This document shows, piece after piece, positions 1-12,900 of a stretch of 64,000 bases of DNA (positions are counted from its first letter, which is position 1; every line of letters begins with the position of its first letter). Under the pieces are notes generated by a model, which saw only the letters and a list, made by a program, of their open reading frames with translations, was not told where the DNA came from and made no database searches. The stretch lies in assembly GCF_014805625.2 (NCBI RefSeq), contig NW_023998566.1, forward strand, positions 565,640-629,639. Reading direction: 5' to 3'. The stretch is from Glossina fuscipes (lineage: Eukaryota; Arthropoda; Insecta; Diptera; Glossinidae). Position numbers and translations under genes: made by a program.

Positions 1-82
1 TTCTCTTTACCTTTCGTTTGGTGCTGGAGTGTGTATTCTTATGGATTAACTAGCGTAGGCCTGTGAAATATGTGTCTATACA

Positions 83-178
83 TTTTCTCTTTATACGGTA
101 TAGGCATATTTAGTGTGTGTTTTTATGATATTTTCTCTTTACAAGGTATAGGCATATTTAGTGCGTGTTTTTATGATT
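83..178. repeat. 48-bp tandem repeat, two copies
   Basis: Two adjacent near-identical units start at 83 and 131, each beginning TTTTCTCTTTA and containing GGTATAGGCATATTTAGTG. A much weaker related stretch may lie at 1-50. The small open frame here is only a read-through of the repeat. Confidence 0.8.
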
Positions 179-3100
179 TTATGCATTTGATGTTGGAGGA
201 GGATGCTCGTGTATTGTTAACAGAACAACATGCGTGGACAGATAGGACTTGCGGATTGCGGATTGCGGGTGGACCTTTAAGCGGACGGACTTGTATTTCG
301 TAAGGAAGCAAAAACGCTTCCTTACAAAACAAAACAATTTTTCGTAACGAAAATCGAATGATTTGCTGTACGTAAACCTCCCTAAATATAAATATCTCAA
401 AACCACTTATTGTATTGTTACACTTCGTTCTCACAATCCATAAGCACCACGCAAACGTGAAAAAAGCGTTGATTTGCTTGATAACAGATAGTAGGCGCCA
501 AGAAATGTTTTCACTTACAGCACTTTCTCGATATATATATTCTTTATTTGAATTAAAATAAAAAAAAAACTTTTAAAGGCTTCAATCATCGAACAGGTTA
601 TTACACTGTCGGATAAAACGCGAGTTATAGTCGGATTGCAAACTTATATTTATAATTTTTCATAAAAAAAATTTTGTATTAAGAAGATTATACAAAATAC
701 TGTCAATTTTGCTGTGGGGACACATTTATTTTTTCAGTAAACTTTTTAATAAAGAAGCCCCTCAGAAAATTTTGCAACGTTTTCATGAGTTTGTTTTAAA
801 ACATTTTGCAACTTTTTAATGTCTGCTACAGCATAGCCGTAGTGCTTAGGCGTGCTAGCTGACCGACTAAAACACGGCTTTACGTTGTTTAATGTTGTCT
901 CTATAACAATATCGTATTTATTTTTGGTGTGCGTGATGAGTTAAGGTGGAATCATCACTAAATATTTTCCCCGTCTAGCTCAGTATACATGCGCGAAAGA
1001 TTAAATATAATAAATCATATTTTTCATTTAGTAAATCCGTTTCTTTTTCATGTATTTCATCTGTTTCTAACTCATGGTTCGTTTTCTGTTCATCTTTTGT
1101 TATAAGTCTTTTAGCCCGTTGTCTATCCGTTTGTCACTATCCAATTTCTTGTTGTACACATATTCTTCATTCTCACAGTACTCACCCCACCTACCCAAGA
1201 CGTAACCGTAGCACTTATTTGATTATGAACACGTTGTATTCAGTTTTATAATATTATTTTTGAATAATGACGATTAAAAAAAGGACGTAATAAAAAAATT
1301 ACTTAAAAGAAAAAATATATAAAAGCACTTAATTCCTTTGTGAGTCTCCACGAACTTAAATCTTCCTAATGTTGTTAAATGTTTCTAGGAATCGATTGTC
1401 AGTTTTACTCGTCGTATTTCTTTTTTTCATAGTCACTAATTTGCAAAAAATCTCTCATTTTCGTTTGATTTCCATTAATAGTACCATTCCACAAAAACAT
1501 GATTTTTGTACAATTTATATATTAAGCTAACATGTTCTTAAATATTTCAGCACAAATTATCATGCAAGTGTTAATACATTTTTAACACTATTTTTCAATA
1601 TATTTGTCCATAGATTTTAAAATACTTTTATCATTAACTTCTGAATATTTTGACGTATTAAATCAATTTGTAAGGACGTTTTAAAGTATTTTTGGTTAGA
1701 TTGAAAGACGAATTTTAGTGTTTTATTCAAGAAAAATTTTAATGTTGTTTTTTGTTTAACCTGAATTTAAAACGAATTTTGATATGGTTTTCACCAAGAT
1801 TTTAAAGTAAATTTTAATGCATATTACCACAGTTTTCATAATAGGTTTTAAATGTTCTTTTGATTTGAACTTGGCGACAAACTTAAATATAATTCTTAGG
1901 TTAATTTTGAGATGAATTTTACCCCTACCTGTGGTTTTTGGAAAGTTTCTTTTCCTCCTTTCCCATGTTTGCTTTTTACTCTGCCTATTTTATCAAGCGT
2001 TCTTAAAATAAGCTATGTCTGAACTTATTGAAAGCTTTAAAAAAAAATAAGTTACTTTTTTGCTCTCTGCATTTAATTTAATCTTTCATTTTTTATATAT
2101 TTAAATATTGTGCTAATAGCTATTTACAATTTGTTTATCATTTCATAAGTTAAGGTGAAGAGTAAACACCTACAGCATTGGCATGCAAAATAACATGTCA
2201 AAGCAGAAATTCGAATACCAAATTGGACCGAGAGCAGATCTCAGTGGAATAGGGAGTAGAAAAGGGAGTCGCAACATTTAACCAAAAGGGAAACATAGAA
2301 ACTTCTTTCAGACAAAAAACTTTACACTAACTTAATGTTGAGAAACGAAAATAGATATTAATCTACAAACCAAATTAATTTGCCAAACAGGATCAAAAGC
2401 TTCTTCTCCACGACAAAGTGATCTGATCCAGTTGCTTGTATCATCTCACAATTGTCTTTAACCTGCCGTCATGTTCTTAGTAATTATTGTAAAGTATTAC
2501 GTTGATTTCGACCACGAAATTGTTTATCTGGAAAAAATTATTCTCCCAAAACTTTTTTTAATAACTTACCTATAATAATCCTTTCCAAGATGTTGCGAAG
2601 GGAGTTCAAGAGGTTACAGTCAATAACTACTGATATCATTTGGTGGCTAATTTCCATATTTATATTCCAAGATTTATATTCACAAAAGATGTAAAAAAAC
2701 CAGCATAATGTCAATAGGAATTGTAAGGACTCCGTTTGACTGTTCTACAGGACAATCCTCACGGCATTGTGGGTTGAAATGATGCCATGGTAGTTGAAGA
2801 CTATATGAAACGACTCTTGCTGCTCGGGTGAGATGGATTTACGCTGCCTGTCCCAGGGCGGCCCGATCGCCTAAGAAAGACATTCATGCTGTACTCACTA
2901 TCTAATTTAAATAGTAATTCCGCGGGCGGCTATTTTGACATTTTTTAATCGCCTCTCTTTGTGAGACCCGCCGGCGGGGTGCCACTCTTAGGAAATGCCT
3001 CTGTTTACCAATCACTTGTAGTCGCTTTGCAAAAATATGACGATGTCGAGTGTAGCATAAAAGCCTTATTTATTTCTGTTTATTTATAAAAGTATGTTTC

Positions 3101-3313
3101 TTACTTCATATATACAGTTCATATTGAGGTTTTCACACGAAAAAAAATTATTGCTTGTTAAACATACTCCATTGCCCAAACACAAAATTCTATTTTACTA
3201 TTTTGTATTACTAGGGAAAACATATTAAAATAAAAGCAGATACATAAAGAAAAAACAAACAAAACATTATTCCAGTAAGCAAGAAAATAGATAACTTCAG
3301 CTACTTAAAGAAC
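179..3313. other. AT-rich stretch, no gene recognised
   Basis: No convincing coding frame or RNA gene was seen. Between about 1550 and 1930 the sequence is quasi-periodic, with many degenerate GATTTTAAAGT-like words. Around 2840-3000 there is an isolated GC-rich patch with CCGCGGGCGGC and CCGCCGGCGGGG, which I could not assign to a known element. Confidence 0.5.
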
Positions 3314-3792
3314 CATAGTCTCATAAATATTGGACTTTTTTCATACAATAAAGGGGATACGGAGAAAAAACAGCATATAATTAAAAATTAATACTTGGTA
3401 GTGTTTATTTTCTGCTTAACAATGTCCTTTAAAGTTTTTCACATATTTTGTGTAACTTCACTTGTATTGGAAACAGGAACATTATTTCATTCTTCTTGTA
3501 GCCTATTTTTCAGGTCATGAACGGAAGAGGTTGGGTATTTTCGAGCAGGGCGGTCTAATTTTTCCCACATACTTGTGATGGAGTTCATGCCCTGTGATTG
3601 AGAAAGAAGGCGAAGGGTACTTATATACGAAACATTATCTTTCAATATTCTTAAATAGCCTTTCTTGTTTAGATTGCCATCCATAAACACCAATTTTCCG
3701 ACTCCATTGGCTCCAATGAATACCCAAACTATAATATAACTATAATATATTGCCACGCTCATCGTAAGCCGTCGTACAAGACCATGGGCCAT
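3314..3792 (-). pseudogene. Tc1-family transposase relic with internal deletion
   Basis: The minus strand reads VWVFIGANGVGKLVFMDGN and then YLRILKDNV, which matches the middle of Tc1-family transposases before the second catalytic Asp. It jumps directly to SMWEKLDRPARKYPTSS and NRLQEE, which match the C-terminal end of the same family. The HQD...DLNPIE block between them is missing, so two of the three catalytic residues are gone. After the stop at 3487 the decayed tail continues to an INTTKY-like end near 3390. CATAGTCTCATAAATATTGG at 3314-3333 may be the old terminal repeat. The N-terminal DNA-binding half was not found upstream. Confidence 0.75.
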
Positions 3793-3809
3793 CAGTTGAT
3801 TGAAGTTGA

Positions 3810-3889
3810 TTTAATAAACGAGTTGCGATGAAACTAGATCAAATCTTGGTTTAATAAACGAGTTGTGATGCATTTAGTTCAAATCTTAA
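3810..3889. repeat. 40-bp tandem duplication
   Basis: Two diverged adjacent copies start at 3810 and 3850, sharing TTTAATAAACGAGTTG, GATG and TCAAATCTT. They lie immediately beyond the truncated Tc1 relic. Confidence 0.75.
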
Positions 3890-5857
3890 ATGGCTATAGC
3901 CAAGAACACATTTGATGTGGAGAGGTAGCAGACAATGAGGAAACAAGCGTAGATTGCGAAGTTGCGAAAGTAGCTGACCGTTCTGTAGACGTAGGCAAGA
4001 TTAGAGCGCAACCGACGACAGTACTATTTTGGCAGATTTTATAGAGACTTTTCAATTCACAGAAACCCTTCCTGAAAGCTTATTACTAATCTGATATAAG
4101 CTTACAGTACTGCTCTTCTCAACACCTCACCTCTCATGATGAAATGATATTCAATAGAGGACGTTTTAAAGTAGCATAAAGGTATTGAATTTTTTCAGTG
4201 TTGCAATTTTGCTATTTGCAGGTTGTTTACGAAAAACTAGGGACGAAAATGCTGTATTTTCTCCCAAGAAAAGGACAGAACAGTTGATGTTTGTTACCTA
4301 TTTGTGCTTTTTTTTATAACGCTTAACGGAAAACTGAGCTTATCGGCAAGCTCAAGACAAAATAAAGCAAAATTAGAGTGGTTACGGTTTTCGAATTCGC
4401 TCTTGTCGATTTATTCTAAAGAGGATCGCGCTTGAAAAAATTTTTGTTGATTTCAATGGCGAATTTGAAGCGAGCAAGTGTCTTAGGCTCATCGTATTCT
4501 CTTAGCTGGGCAACACTCAGAGATATGTTTAAATCAGTTCTTTTAACCACGCAGGTTTTCCTTTTTTGTACAATGTCATGTTGTTATTTTCTTCTTTGCC
4601 TGCAGTAAATTGAATATTTATTAGATTTGCTCATTACGATGACTTAAAACAAGCGAAAGAAAGAATAACGAAGATCTGCTTTGTTCTGCTCGATCTTTTC
4701 AACAAACAAAAGTATAAAAGAGATGGCAAAATTTGTTTCTGTATCTTGATGTACTACATGCCAAAGTTTATTAAGCCCGAAGTTTAAATAAAATTTTGTT
4801 CAAAACTTTTTAAACTGATTATTGTTTGGTTCGCAATTTAGTTCAGAAACCAAATTTGTATTTTATTTATAATCTTGGACAAATGGCAAATCGGAATCAA
4901 TTTTAAAATATTTTCGAAATCCAAAAGGGAGTCTTTAGCACAATTGCATGTCTATCGGTTTGCGCGTGAATTCACTCTTGAAAAATATTACCCCAATATT
5001 TTAATTTTTACGCACTTCTATTAACCACGGCACTGGCATCGAATTTGTGTACCTTGACAAATAAACCAAGTGCTTAATTCGTTTTGATTAATCATACAAA
5101 TTTTCAATATAATACTTCTTTCTTCAATTTTCATTGCGTCGGGATTTCCATTGGTTTTGTATGTCGCATGCTTTTTTGCACCTGTGTTTTTTAGTGGCAA
5201 TAACGACACGAATCGGAAAACCGAAAAGGAGAATTAAGTACAGATTTGACAATTCCGTGAATTTTTGATTGATTTTATTTGCAAGTGTAATTAACGATAC
5301 AATTTAATTGTTAAAACGATTCAACTTCACGCTGCTTGAAAAACATATAATGTATATATACATGCATGTCAAAAGGCAACTAGCACCTGCCTGTGCATAT
5401 ATGCGAGGAAGAGTAAACTTAAAACTACCTTAAGCTAACTTAAGAAATGTGCTAGTTACTAATGTGTTACGTTGCATCTGTGTAAGTCAAACGCAACTAA
5501 GAGTTCGCATAGGCAAGTGTGCCACGAAGAATGCTGCACAAAAAGTTATAATATTTTGGTTAAGAAATATTTTCCTGATTCAGATTTTTGAACATCATTT
5601 GAGTTCTCTTCGTTTAACTAAAAAAGCTTGACCCCGGCCTTTAACTTCGTTGTCAGAAAGTATAAATTTTTTTTGTTTTGATGTGACCTTATGTTCCTTG
5701 AATGGAGATATGCTATTGTCATATTGTTATTTGAAGAAACCTTTTTTGTGCTGTCAAACATTTCTGCTGCCCACGCTACACAGTAACGTTATAAAAACAT
5801 ATAACTATAATAATTACAGAAATGTGCAACACGAAATGTCCTAAATATTTGTAAATA
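3890..5857. other. no gene recognised
   Basis: AT-rich DNA with only short frames that lack coding character. Alternating TATATACATGCATG-like sequence occurs near 5348-5368. Confidence 0.5.
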
Positions 5858-5910
5858 TTAGTTTGGGGAAAAATAAATCTATTATTTTTGTATGAACTTC
5901 AAGACTTTAT

Positions 5911-6294
5911 TTAACATGCTTCGGATTGTCCGATTTGGGTCAAATATGCACTGTTTTGTTGTATGATTTGTTGCCATTTTAAAGGTAACTTCAAAATGCC
6001 TCTCTCATAAAAGGCCTGGTCTCTATTTGCAAAAAACTCTAGTAGTCGATTTTCACAATCCTCCTTAGATTCCAATTTTTTATCATTAAAGAAATTTTGC
6101 AATGCAAGAAAAAGATGATAATCGCTTGGTGCCAAGTCCAGACTGTATGGCGGATGCATTAAAACTTCCCAACCAAGCTCCCGAAGTTTCTGGCGACTCA
6201 CTGTAGATGTGTGCGGCCTAGCATTGTCCTGGTGGAACACGACACCTCTCCTGTTGGCCAATTCTAGCCGTTTCTGGTCAATCGCTATCTTCAA
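5911..6294 (-). pseudogene. mariner transposase, C-terminal half
   Basis: This frame carries the second and third catalytic aspartates, in VVFHQDNARPHTS and LDLAPSDYHLF. I count 34 residues between them, the DD34D spacing that defines mariner. It ends QIGQSEAC just inside the left terminal repeat. The upstream half is in another frame, and 6295-6455 holds the degraded middle of the protein. The residue before DLAPSD is Leu where Pro is usual. Confidence 0.93.
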
Positions 6295-6455
6295 ACTTCC
6301 AGTTGTTGACAGTAGAGATCAGAATTTAGCGTTTGGCCATATGGAAGCAACTCATAATAAATAATCCCCTCCCAGTCCCACCAAATGCATAGCAAAACCT
6401 TCCTGGCTGTTAGTCCTGGTTTGACCACCGTTTGAGGTGCTTCACCGCTCTTTGA

Positions 6456-6995
6456 TCACGATCGTTTTCGCATAGGGTTATCATATGTGATCCATTCCTC
6501 ATCTCCAATCACCATCCGTTTAAGAAATAGATCTATCTCATTCCGTTTGGCCAAGGCTTCGCAGATGGAAATTCGATCCATCATGTTTTTTTCTGTTAAT
6601 TGGTGTGGCAACCAAACATCGAGCTTCTTTTTGAATCCAGCTTTGTGTAAATGGTTTAAAACTGTTTTATGGTCGATTTTTAGCTCCTGGGCGATGTTAC
6701 GACTGCTAACATGCCAGTCAACTTCGATCATTTCTCCGATTTTATCGACATTTTCGACGACCGGCCTACCTGTGCGAGGTGCATCTTTAACATCAAAAAT
6801 TCCTGAACGGAATCTACGAAACCAAAATTGCACATAATTGACTGTTACAGTATCGGAACCATAAACACCATTCACAATTTTAGCCGCCTGGCTTCCATTT
6901 TCGCCTTTGTCAAAGAAAAACTGTAAAATGTACCGAATTTTCTCTTTGTTCACTTCCATTTTTAACACGCTGTAACTCACAACTGAATGCACCAA
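6456..6995 (-). pseudogene. mariner transposase, N-terminal half
   Basis: The likely original start is the ATG at 6959 (MEVNKEKIRY), 12 codons inside the open frame. The N-terminal part reads as the paired helix-turn-helix DNA-binding domain, with GRPVVENVD as the linker. WLPHQLTEKN is the conserved WVPHxL block. GDEEWITYDN carries the first catalytic Asp. The frame breaks shortly after, at RKRS, and has to shift to reach the C-terminal half at 5911-6294. Confidence 0.93.
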
Positions 6996-7152
6996 ACAAA
7001 AAACAGCAAAAGAATTTTTTTACTGCGAAATGTCATACTGTACAATGTCATAAATGTACAGTGTCGGAAATTGTTTGATCGATACTTTACGAGAAATCTA
7101 TCAGTGCAGCCATCTACCGAAAAAATAATGGATTTATTTTTCCCCAAACTAA

Positions 7153-8040
7153 TATCATTAATTTAAGTATTAACTAAACATGTTTTTTTTTTTTTTTTGC
7201 CAAATATTTTTTCAAATCTTTTAAACTAATGTAAAAAGTGGAACCTCTTGTTTCTTGTATAGATACAATATAAAAGTGATTTACGAAAAGACATCCGGCA
7301 TTTGGAAACTGATACACACTAATTTTTATTTGACCTTTTGTCATATGCTATAAAGGCGTGAGTTCATTTTTCTGTTCTCTACAACTTTTTTTATTAAGCT
7401 TTAGACACGTATATACCGATGAAATTTTAGGCACAACTCCAACAAAATCGTAAAACAAATATTTCCTCTCTTCTTATATGAAGTGTTTGCCTCTTCTTCT
7501 TCCTGGACAATCTATATTGCAGTTCGAAAAATGTTAAGCTTTTTAAAGATTCCTTGCTTTCTTTGTCGTAATGAACTTTAGATAAATAATTAAACGATGG
7601 GAAATATATTTCATCTCATCTAAACATATTTATTTATGTCTTGCTGCCTCAAATGTTCCTTGGAATATACATATTCAAAAGCAAGTTAAGACAACAAAAA
7701 ATTTCTTTCCATTTTGCACTATATTACATATATTTTTGTTCATCTGAAGGTAATGAAAGCGGGAGTGAAGTGTGACCTGGAGAGCCGGTAAGGAGACTTC
7801 TTTCCTCTCTTTTCTGTCTCTTATCGGCAGGTGCAACCACGTGGCATTTAGGATTTGCATGTTATTGGTGGTGTCTTAATATTTTGTTATCTAACAGCCT
7901 AAGAGAGAGTTCTTTTTTTGTGGAAGTAATAAGATAAGAGTTGTACTAGGAAGAATAGTTCCAATTTTTAGGTCTGCATATTAACACCAACCAGACAAAT
8001 CAAAATATTTGTCAACCAAAACTGTTGACGCTGGCACAAT
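7153..8040. other. no gene recognised
   Basis: AT-rich DNA with a long T run at about 7182-7199. The small minus-strand frame at 7675-7860 has no recognisable motif. Confidence 0.5.
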
Positions 8041-8050
8041 TGTCGTGTTA

Positions 8051-8306
8051 CAATATAATTGCGGGAAATTCTTCGCCGACAAACCAGTTCAGTTAGTTTT
8101 TAGGTTTAGATGGAAAGTGAAGAATAAACATGAATCAGGTAAGAATAACTGACAGAAAACCATAATAGGTTCTTATTAATTAGCGCCCGACACCCAATTA
8201 TAAAAATAACAACTTGAATTTGTAAACAGCACTGTTTAGAGCAAAGCTCGAAATTATTTGATTTCAGGGTACGCGTGGCGACATGGTTACAAAGAACAGC
8301 ATTTGA
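8051..8306 (+). promoter_or_regulatory. possible promoter and two-exon 5' transcript end
   Basis: A TATA-like ATATAATT at about 8052 lies about 35 bases before TTCAGTTAGT, which resembles the arthropod initiator. AAACATGAATCAG then meets GTAAGAAT at 8139, a good donor, and TTATTTGATTTCAG ends at 8267 as a good acceptor. Splicing gives an open frame of only 15 codons (ATG at 8130, stop at 8304). It may be a non-coding leader, a short transcript, or chance. There is no homology evidence. Confidence 0.22.
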
Positions 8307-8850
8307 TAAAGGAGGGAGATTGACATCGCTTTCGGCAGAGAGAACAAATACTCAAGTAAATGAAGAGGCACATATATAATTTTGAATGAAATGTAACGAG
8401 TCTATGGACGGTGTCAAAGTTTCCACGAAATTGACAGAAAAATACAGAACATTGTATAAATAAAGGGAAATACGAATTTTGTTGGGTTCCATTGGATTGT
8501 AAAGTCTGCGTATAAACGCCCTCTCCTCGTAGAAAGAAATTGGTTTTCATGTCAGCTTGTTTCTAAATACCTTTATGTGAAAATGAACATTTAGACGTCC
8601 TCGTCTCATATTAAGTCAGTCTGGTTTGCGTATGGATCATTTAATATACAAGTTTGCTTTCTTTACATAAATTAATTCGTATTATAAAAAAATTGAACTG
8701 TAGGATATAAAATATACGTATAAAATGAAACTTTTATTGTAAATAACTGAAATATTTATTGTAAAAAAAAAATATTGATCAAAGACAAATAAAAACAAGT
8801 ATTAACTACTTTTTAAAAAATAAAAAATTTTAGTACAAAAGTTATCAGTT

Positions 8851-8865
8851 AACAAAAAAAATAAA
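8851..8865. repeat. left target-site duplication of I-clade copy A
   Basis: AACAAAAAAAATAAA occurs here and is repeated exactly at 9891-9905, directly after the TAA-rich tail of the inserted element. Confidence 0.75.
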
Positions 8866-9890
8866 AAACTAAAGAAAGACGACTCTCTTCACATTTCGCT
8901 ATCTATGCACAAGAAAGAAGATACTCCAAATTATGTCTTCAGGAATCTAATAGCTGAGAAAACCCAAGTATTGGAGAGTACTGGTTGGAATCTTTTATAC
9001 ACAGACGGCTCAAAATCTTTTGGCCTGCCTCCTGCTTGTGCCGTGGTAGATGCTACAGGACAGCTTCTTCTCAATCACATTTTTCACGAAAGTACTTCAA
9101 CGTTCTCAACGGAAGCCAGAGCTATCCTTCACGCTGCGAACCATAAAAGCAAACTCAAAACCGTCATTGTTACCGACAGTTTGTCTGTGTTACAAGCTAT
9201 TCGGAACCCTTCGACTTCGAGATGGAGCACCTTCAACAAATTAAGAAATATAATTACTACACCCGACGGAAAAATTAAAATGTTATGGGTACCAAGTCAC
9301 ATCGGTTTATTGGGAAATGAGCAGGCTGACCGAGCAGCAAAGTATGCTGCTTGTGCTCCTCTAATTATGGATGATGTCATGGGAAAGTTGAATCTTCAAA
9401 GATACATTGGGAGAAAAGTTAAAATGAAAATTGCAAAAGGAAATTTACAATACCATCATCAACACTACTCTTCCATTAACCCTCAATTAATTCCACTTTT
9501 ATATCCAACAAACATTGAGAAAGGCAAGACCCAAACATTTTCGAGAATTCGCCTTGGTCATACTAACACAACTCACCAATGGATCTTGAAGAAGTCTTCC
9601 TCCCCAATCTGCAGTTGTGGACAAACTCTAACTATAAACCACATTCTCTGCGACAGCTTTAAGTTTTCCTTGGCTAGAAGTATTGCGTTTGGAGCGACTA
9701 ACCCTTTGGACATTCTAAAATTAGCTTCAGAAGCGAATATAAATTCAATATATTACTTTATTAATACTACTAAGCTCATTATCTAATATCCATTTATTTA
9801 TATTAGAGCCGATAGCCTGTGTTGCTAGTGCTCAATGTCTTTTTTTTAGTCTATGAATTCAATTCATTAGTCTAAAATTATAATAATAAT
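8866..9890 (+). mobile_element. I-clade non-LTR retrotransposon copy A, 5'-truncated
   Basis: This stretch matches the 3' part of the long element at 15340-20996, from about its position 19995 to its TAA-repeat tail. It contains the end of ORF2, the 3' UTR (GAGCCGATAGCCTGTGTTGC) and a short TAA tail. The 5' truncation and exact 15-bp flanking repeats are the footprint of target-primed reverse transcription. Confidence 0.93.
8905..9786 (+). pseudogene. ORF2 C-terminal part: RNase H domain and zinc-binding tail (copy A)
   Basis: This is the 3' end of a non-LTR ORF2; endonuclease and reverse transcriptase are missing. All four RNase H acidic residues are present: Asp34 in YTDGSK, Glu70 in STEARA, Asp91 in VTDSLS and Asp142 in NEQADRAAK. 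A C-terminal CSCG...H..C motif follows near residue 237, and the frame ends FINTTKLII. Compared with copy B it lacks two residues after AAN. No promoter is seen, so the open frame reflects a fairly recent insertion rather than a working gene. Confidence 0.9.
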
Positions 9891-9905
9891 AACAAAAAAA
9901 ATAAA
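9891..9905. repeat. right target-site duplication of I-clade copy A
   Basis: Exact repeat of 8851-8865. The first bases could also belong to the TAA tail, so the true duplication may be a few bases shorter. Confidence 0.7.
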
Positions 9906-12900
9906 TAACCAAATAATTAAAATGGCATACCTGTGACATACTTATATTAATAATTATATAAAAGGAATTTCTGTTGTATGGCTTTCATGACGTAACTAAG
10001 CTTGCGAGGAAGATGAAACATAATGCATCGGTTCCTACATTTACAGGTAATGTGAATGTGGTTTGTATTCGTAAGCTTCTTAACGAACAGTGCAAATAAA
10101 TATGGCGATACTACTACATCGGTGCGATATGATTTTCAAATAACTAGTAGTTTTTGATTTTCATTGCGTTAGTCAACCAACGCTGACACCAGTCGATGAA
10201 GAACTTCAATACTCCTGTGATGATTTGACGACCGTAATACCAACTCTAAGTTAACTAGTGTAATATATGTTTGATATGCTTTTTTTTTATTTTTTATAAT
10301 TGGATTTCATTTTTGGGTTTTTATACAGCAATTATTTTCAGTAATTTTATTTCTGGAAACGTTGGACAGGATTGCTAGCATTTTGCTAACATATGGAATG
10401 GTTAAGTTAAAAAACGCACGTAAATGATGAAAGGCCAGACAATGGGCTTTAACGGGCGGATGTATTGCACTATGAATAAACGAACACAAAAGTAAAGCGA
10501 GCAGATGACTGAAAAACAGCGGGCGGACATACTTTTACTCTATTTTATTTTATTTGTGATGTTAGCTGAGCTAGGCATGGCGGGGCATATATAAATTAAG
10601 CCCTACTTTCTGATCTTACAGTTGTCAGCATAGTCCAAAGACTGATAGACGACATTCTTAGGGAATAATTTACCAAACTTTAAATGTTTGCGTCGTTGAA
10701 TTTAATATAATAATAATTGAATTCAAAAAAGAATTTAATAGAATAATTTTTTCTGAAACTTTTAACATGGGGTAGTGTAATGTAAAAGTTGTTACAAATA
10801 CAACTGTAATGAGTGAGTGAGTGAAAGGTTTGGCGTTTAGAAATAAAAACTGCAAACAACTTTAAGGAGAAGGAACAGAAAAAAAAAGGGTATGGTTTTG
10901 AATATGGTCGGACATTTGATTTTTCTAGAGAATGAGTGAAAATTGGATGAAAAGAAAAAAGAAAAGTGAAAATATTTTTGCGGGTAAAGAGTAGCTCACA
11001 AAGTGAACGATAGGAGATTTTCCTTAGAAGTAATATCTATCATGACTGAAATAAAATTAAAATAAATATACAAACAAAATAAAAAGAGATTAAACGAATC
11101 TATACAACTCAAGCATATTCTTACGGCTCGCTGTTTGTATTTTGTTTTTTATTATGAGGTGCGCATGTAAATTTTATGCCAAGAATTGCCATTTAATGCC
11201 TCGATTTTACAAAATTTAAGGTGGAAAACTATTTAATACAGTCCAAAAAATTCACATTACCAATGTTTCTTAAAAACAAGTGTAATTAACTTCATATTAG
11301 CTCATATATTCTTTTATAAGGCAAAGAAAAAGGCGCAAAAATTTTGTGCATTTGGAAAATATTAAATTCTATTCTATATTAATTCTAAATTAACCCAATA
11401 TGAACAAATGCGTCTTGATTTGGTTAAAGAGTGTTTAGTTTAGTTAGTGGGTGCTTATGGAAATATATTGGTGGGCGTTGACGGGATTGAATTTTTAAAA
11501 CAATCATAAATCTACGACTTGTATCTGAATAAATTTCTAAAATTGGACGAGTTGTACGTTTATGTAATAAAACTTCATTCAGTTTACCAGAACTTATGTG
11601 TTGGCTTGTTTAGCGGATTTCTTTACCAGTGGTGCCGAGTACACGGCAAAGAAATTATTGTGAACGACTAAAACTTACTTGTTTGCTAGTAATGTCAATT
11701 GCACTACCCAAACATTATGTACGCCTGATTTGGAAATAAAGAAAGAGAATAGTCAAAAATTTGTGAATTCAATAGAGAGGATAAGCTATGTCTGTGTATG
11801 AAACCAAATATTAGCGATAAAATAAGTATACTTATGTTTCCAATATTGCTATATAAAAACAAAAATTTCTTAAATCATTAATTAAAATTTTCAGCAAAAA
11901 CCGTATGAAATTTTGGGATACATGCGATACATTGGAATTACGTAAAAGAGAACATAGAAACGCAAAATATTTGCAGCTGACGGATACGTGCGATGATTAC
12001 AATTTATGTACTTAAGACAAAATTCTTAAATTAGAATAAAAATTAATATACGAAGTAAAACGTTTCTTCTATAAATCGACGCATTGAAAAACAGAAGTAT
12101 ATCATAATGTACGAATAATTGTTAATATTAAGAATATAGAAGGAACAGAATATATATTTGCGTAAAAAAGAATATGAAATAAAAAGAATTTTTTCCATGA
12201 CACGAAATTAGCTTAGGTGATCCAACTTCGGGATCTCCTCTTAGACATCATTAACGAAGGAGACCATAGGTGGCGCAGAGTGAAGAATGGCCGCGGGCTT
12301 AAGTTATGCCTGTTTGGTAAGGTAGGTTTCGTTTTTTCGTTTTTTCGTCTATTCGTAGAAGGGACTTAGAGGACTTTACAGACATCAACTATATTACACA
12401 AAATTTATGCGTAGGCTATTACCTTGAGGAATTAGGATTTCCGGACGCTAAATGTTAGAAACTGTATATGAAGAAGAACAAGTCAAATACATAGACTGGG
12501 TCCTTAAGATCATGAATGAGTCAAACACGGAAATCTATATTTAGGAGTTCAATCTCGTCAAAGGAATATACCGAAATTTTTCGCATGAAGTGCATGTGTT
12601 TGTATCCAAAGTTTATAAGTTTAGACTAGATTACCGCTGTGCTTTGTGAGCTACTATTTTATAAGGAGCTTTGCGGCAAAACCATTTGGGTAGCGCCCAG
12701 CGTGGACAGCATTTTAGGAAGCAACAATTATTAAAGGAGTTCGTGTTGTTGTTCCATAATTTTGAGAAATTCCTTGATTCTGCAGCTGATGCTTCGATCT
12801 AGATAAAAACTTGCGCTATGGAACGAATAAGAACACACTTTTTGCTGCAGATGAGACGTTGAAGATCCTTCAACATTGTCAGTGTGGTATAATACTTTTA

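Larger units (their letters stand above)
5858..7152 (-). mobile_element. mariner element, full length but inactive
   Basis: The element is bounded by inverted terminal repeats of roughly 30 bp: TTAGTTTGGGGAAAAATAAA at the left end and its reverse complement at the right. Both ends are flanked by TA (5856-5857 and 7153-7154), the target duplication of Tc1/mariner elements. The transposase gene lies on the minus strand in two frames, so the copy is dead. Total length is about 1.3 kb, normal for mariner. The same terminal sequence recurs at 14148. Confidence 0.95.

Noticed and set aside
6487..6837. 116-codon plus-strand frame
   Set aside because: It is the antisense shadow of the mariner transposase.
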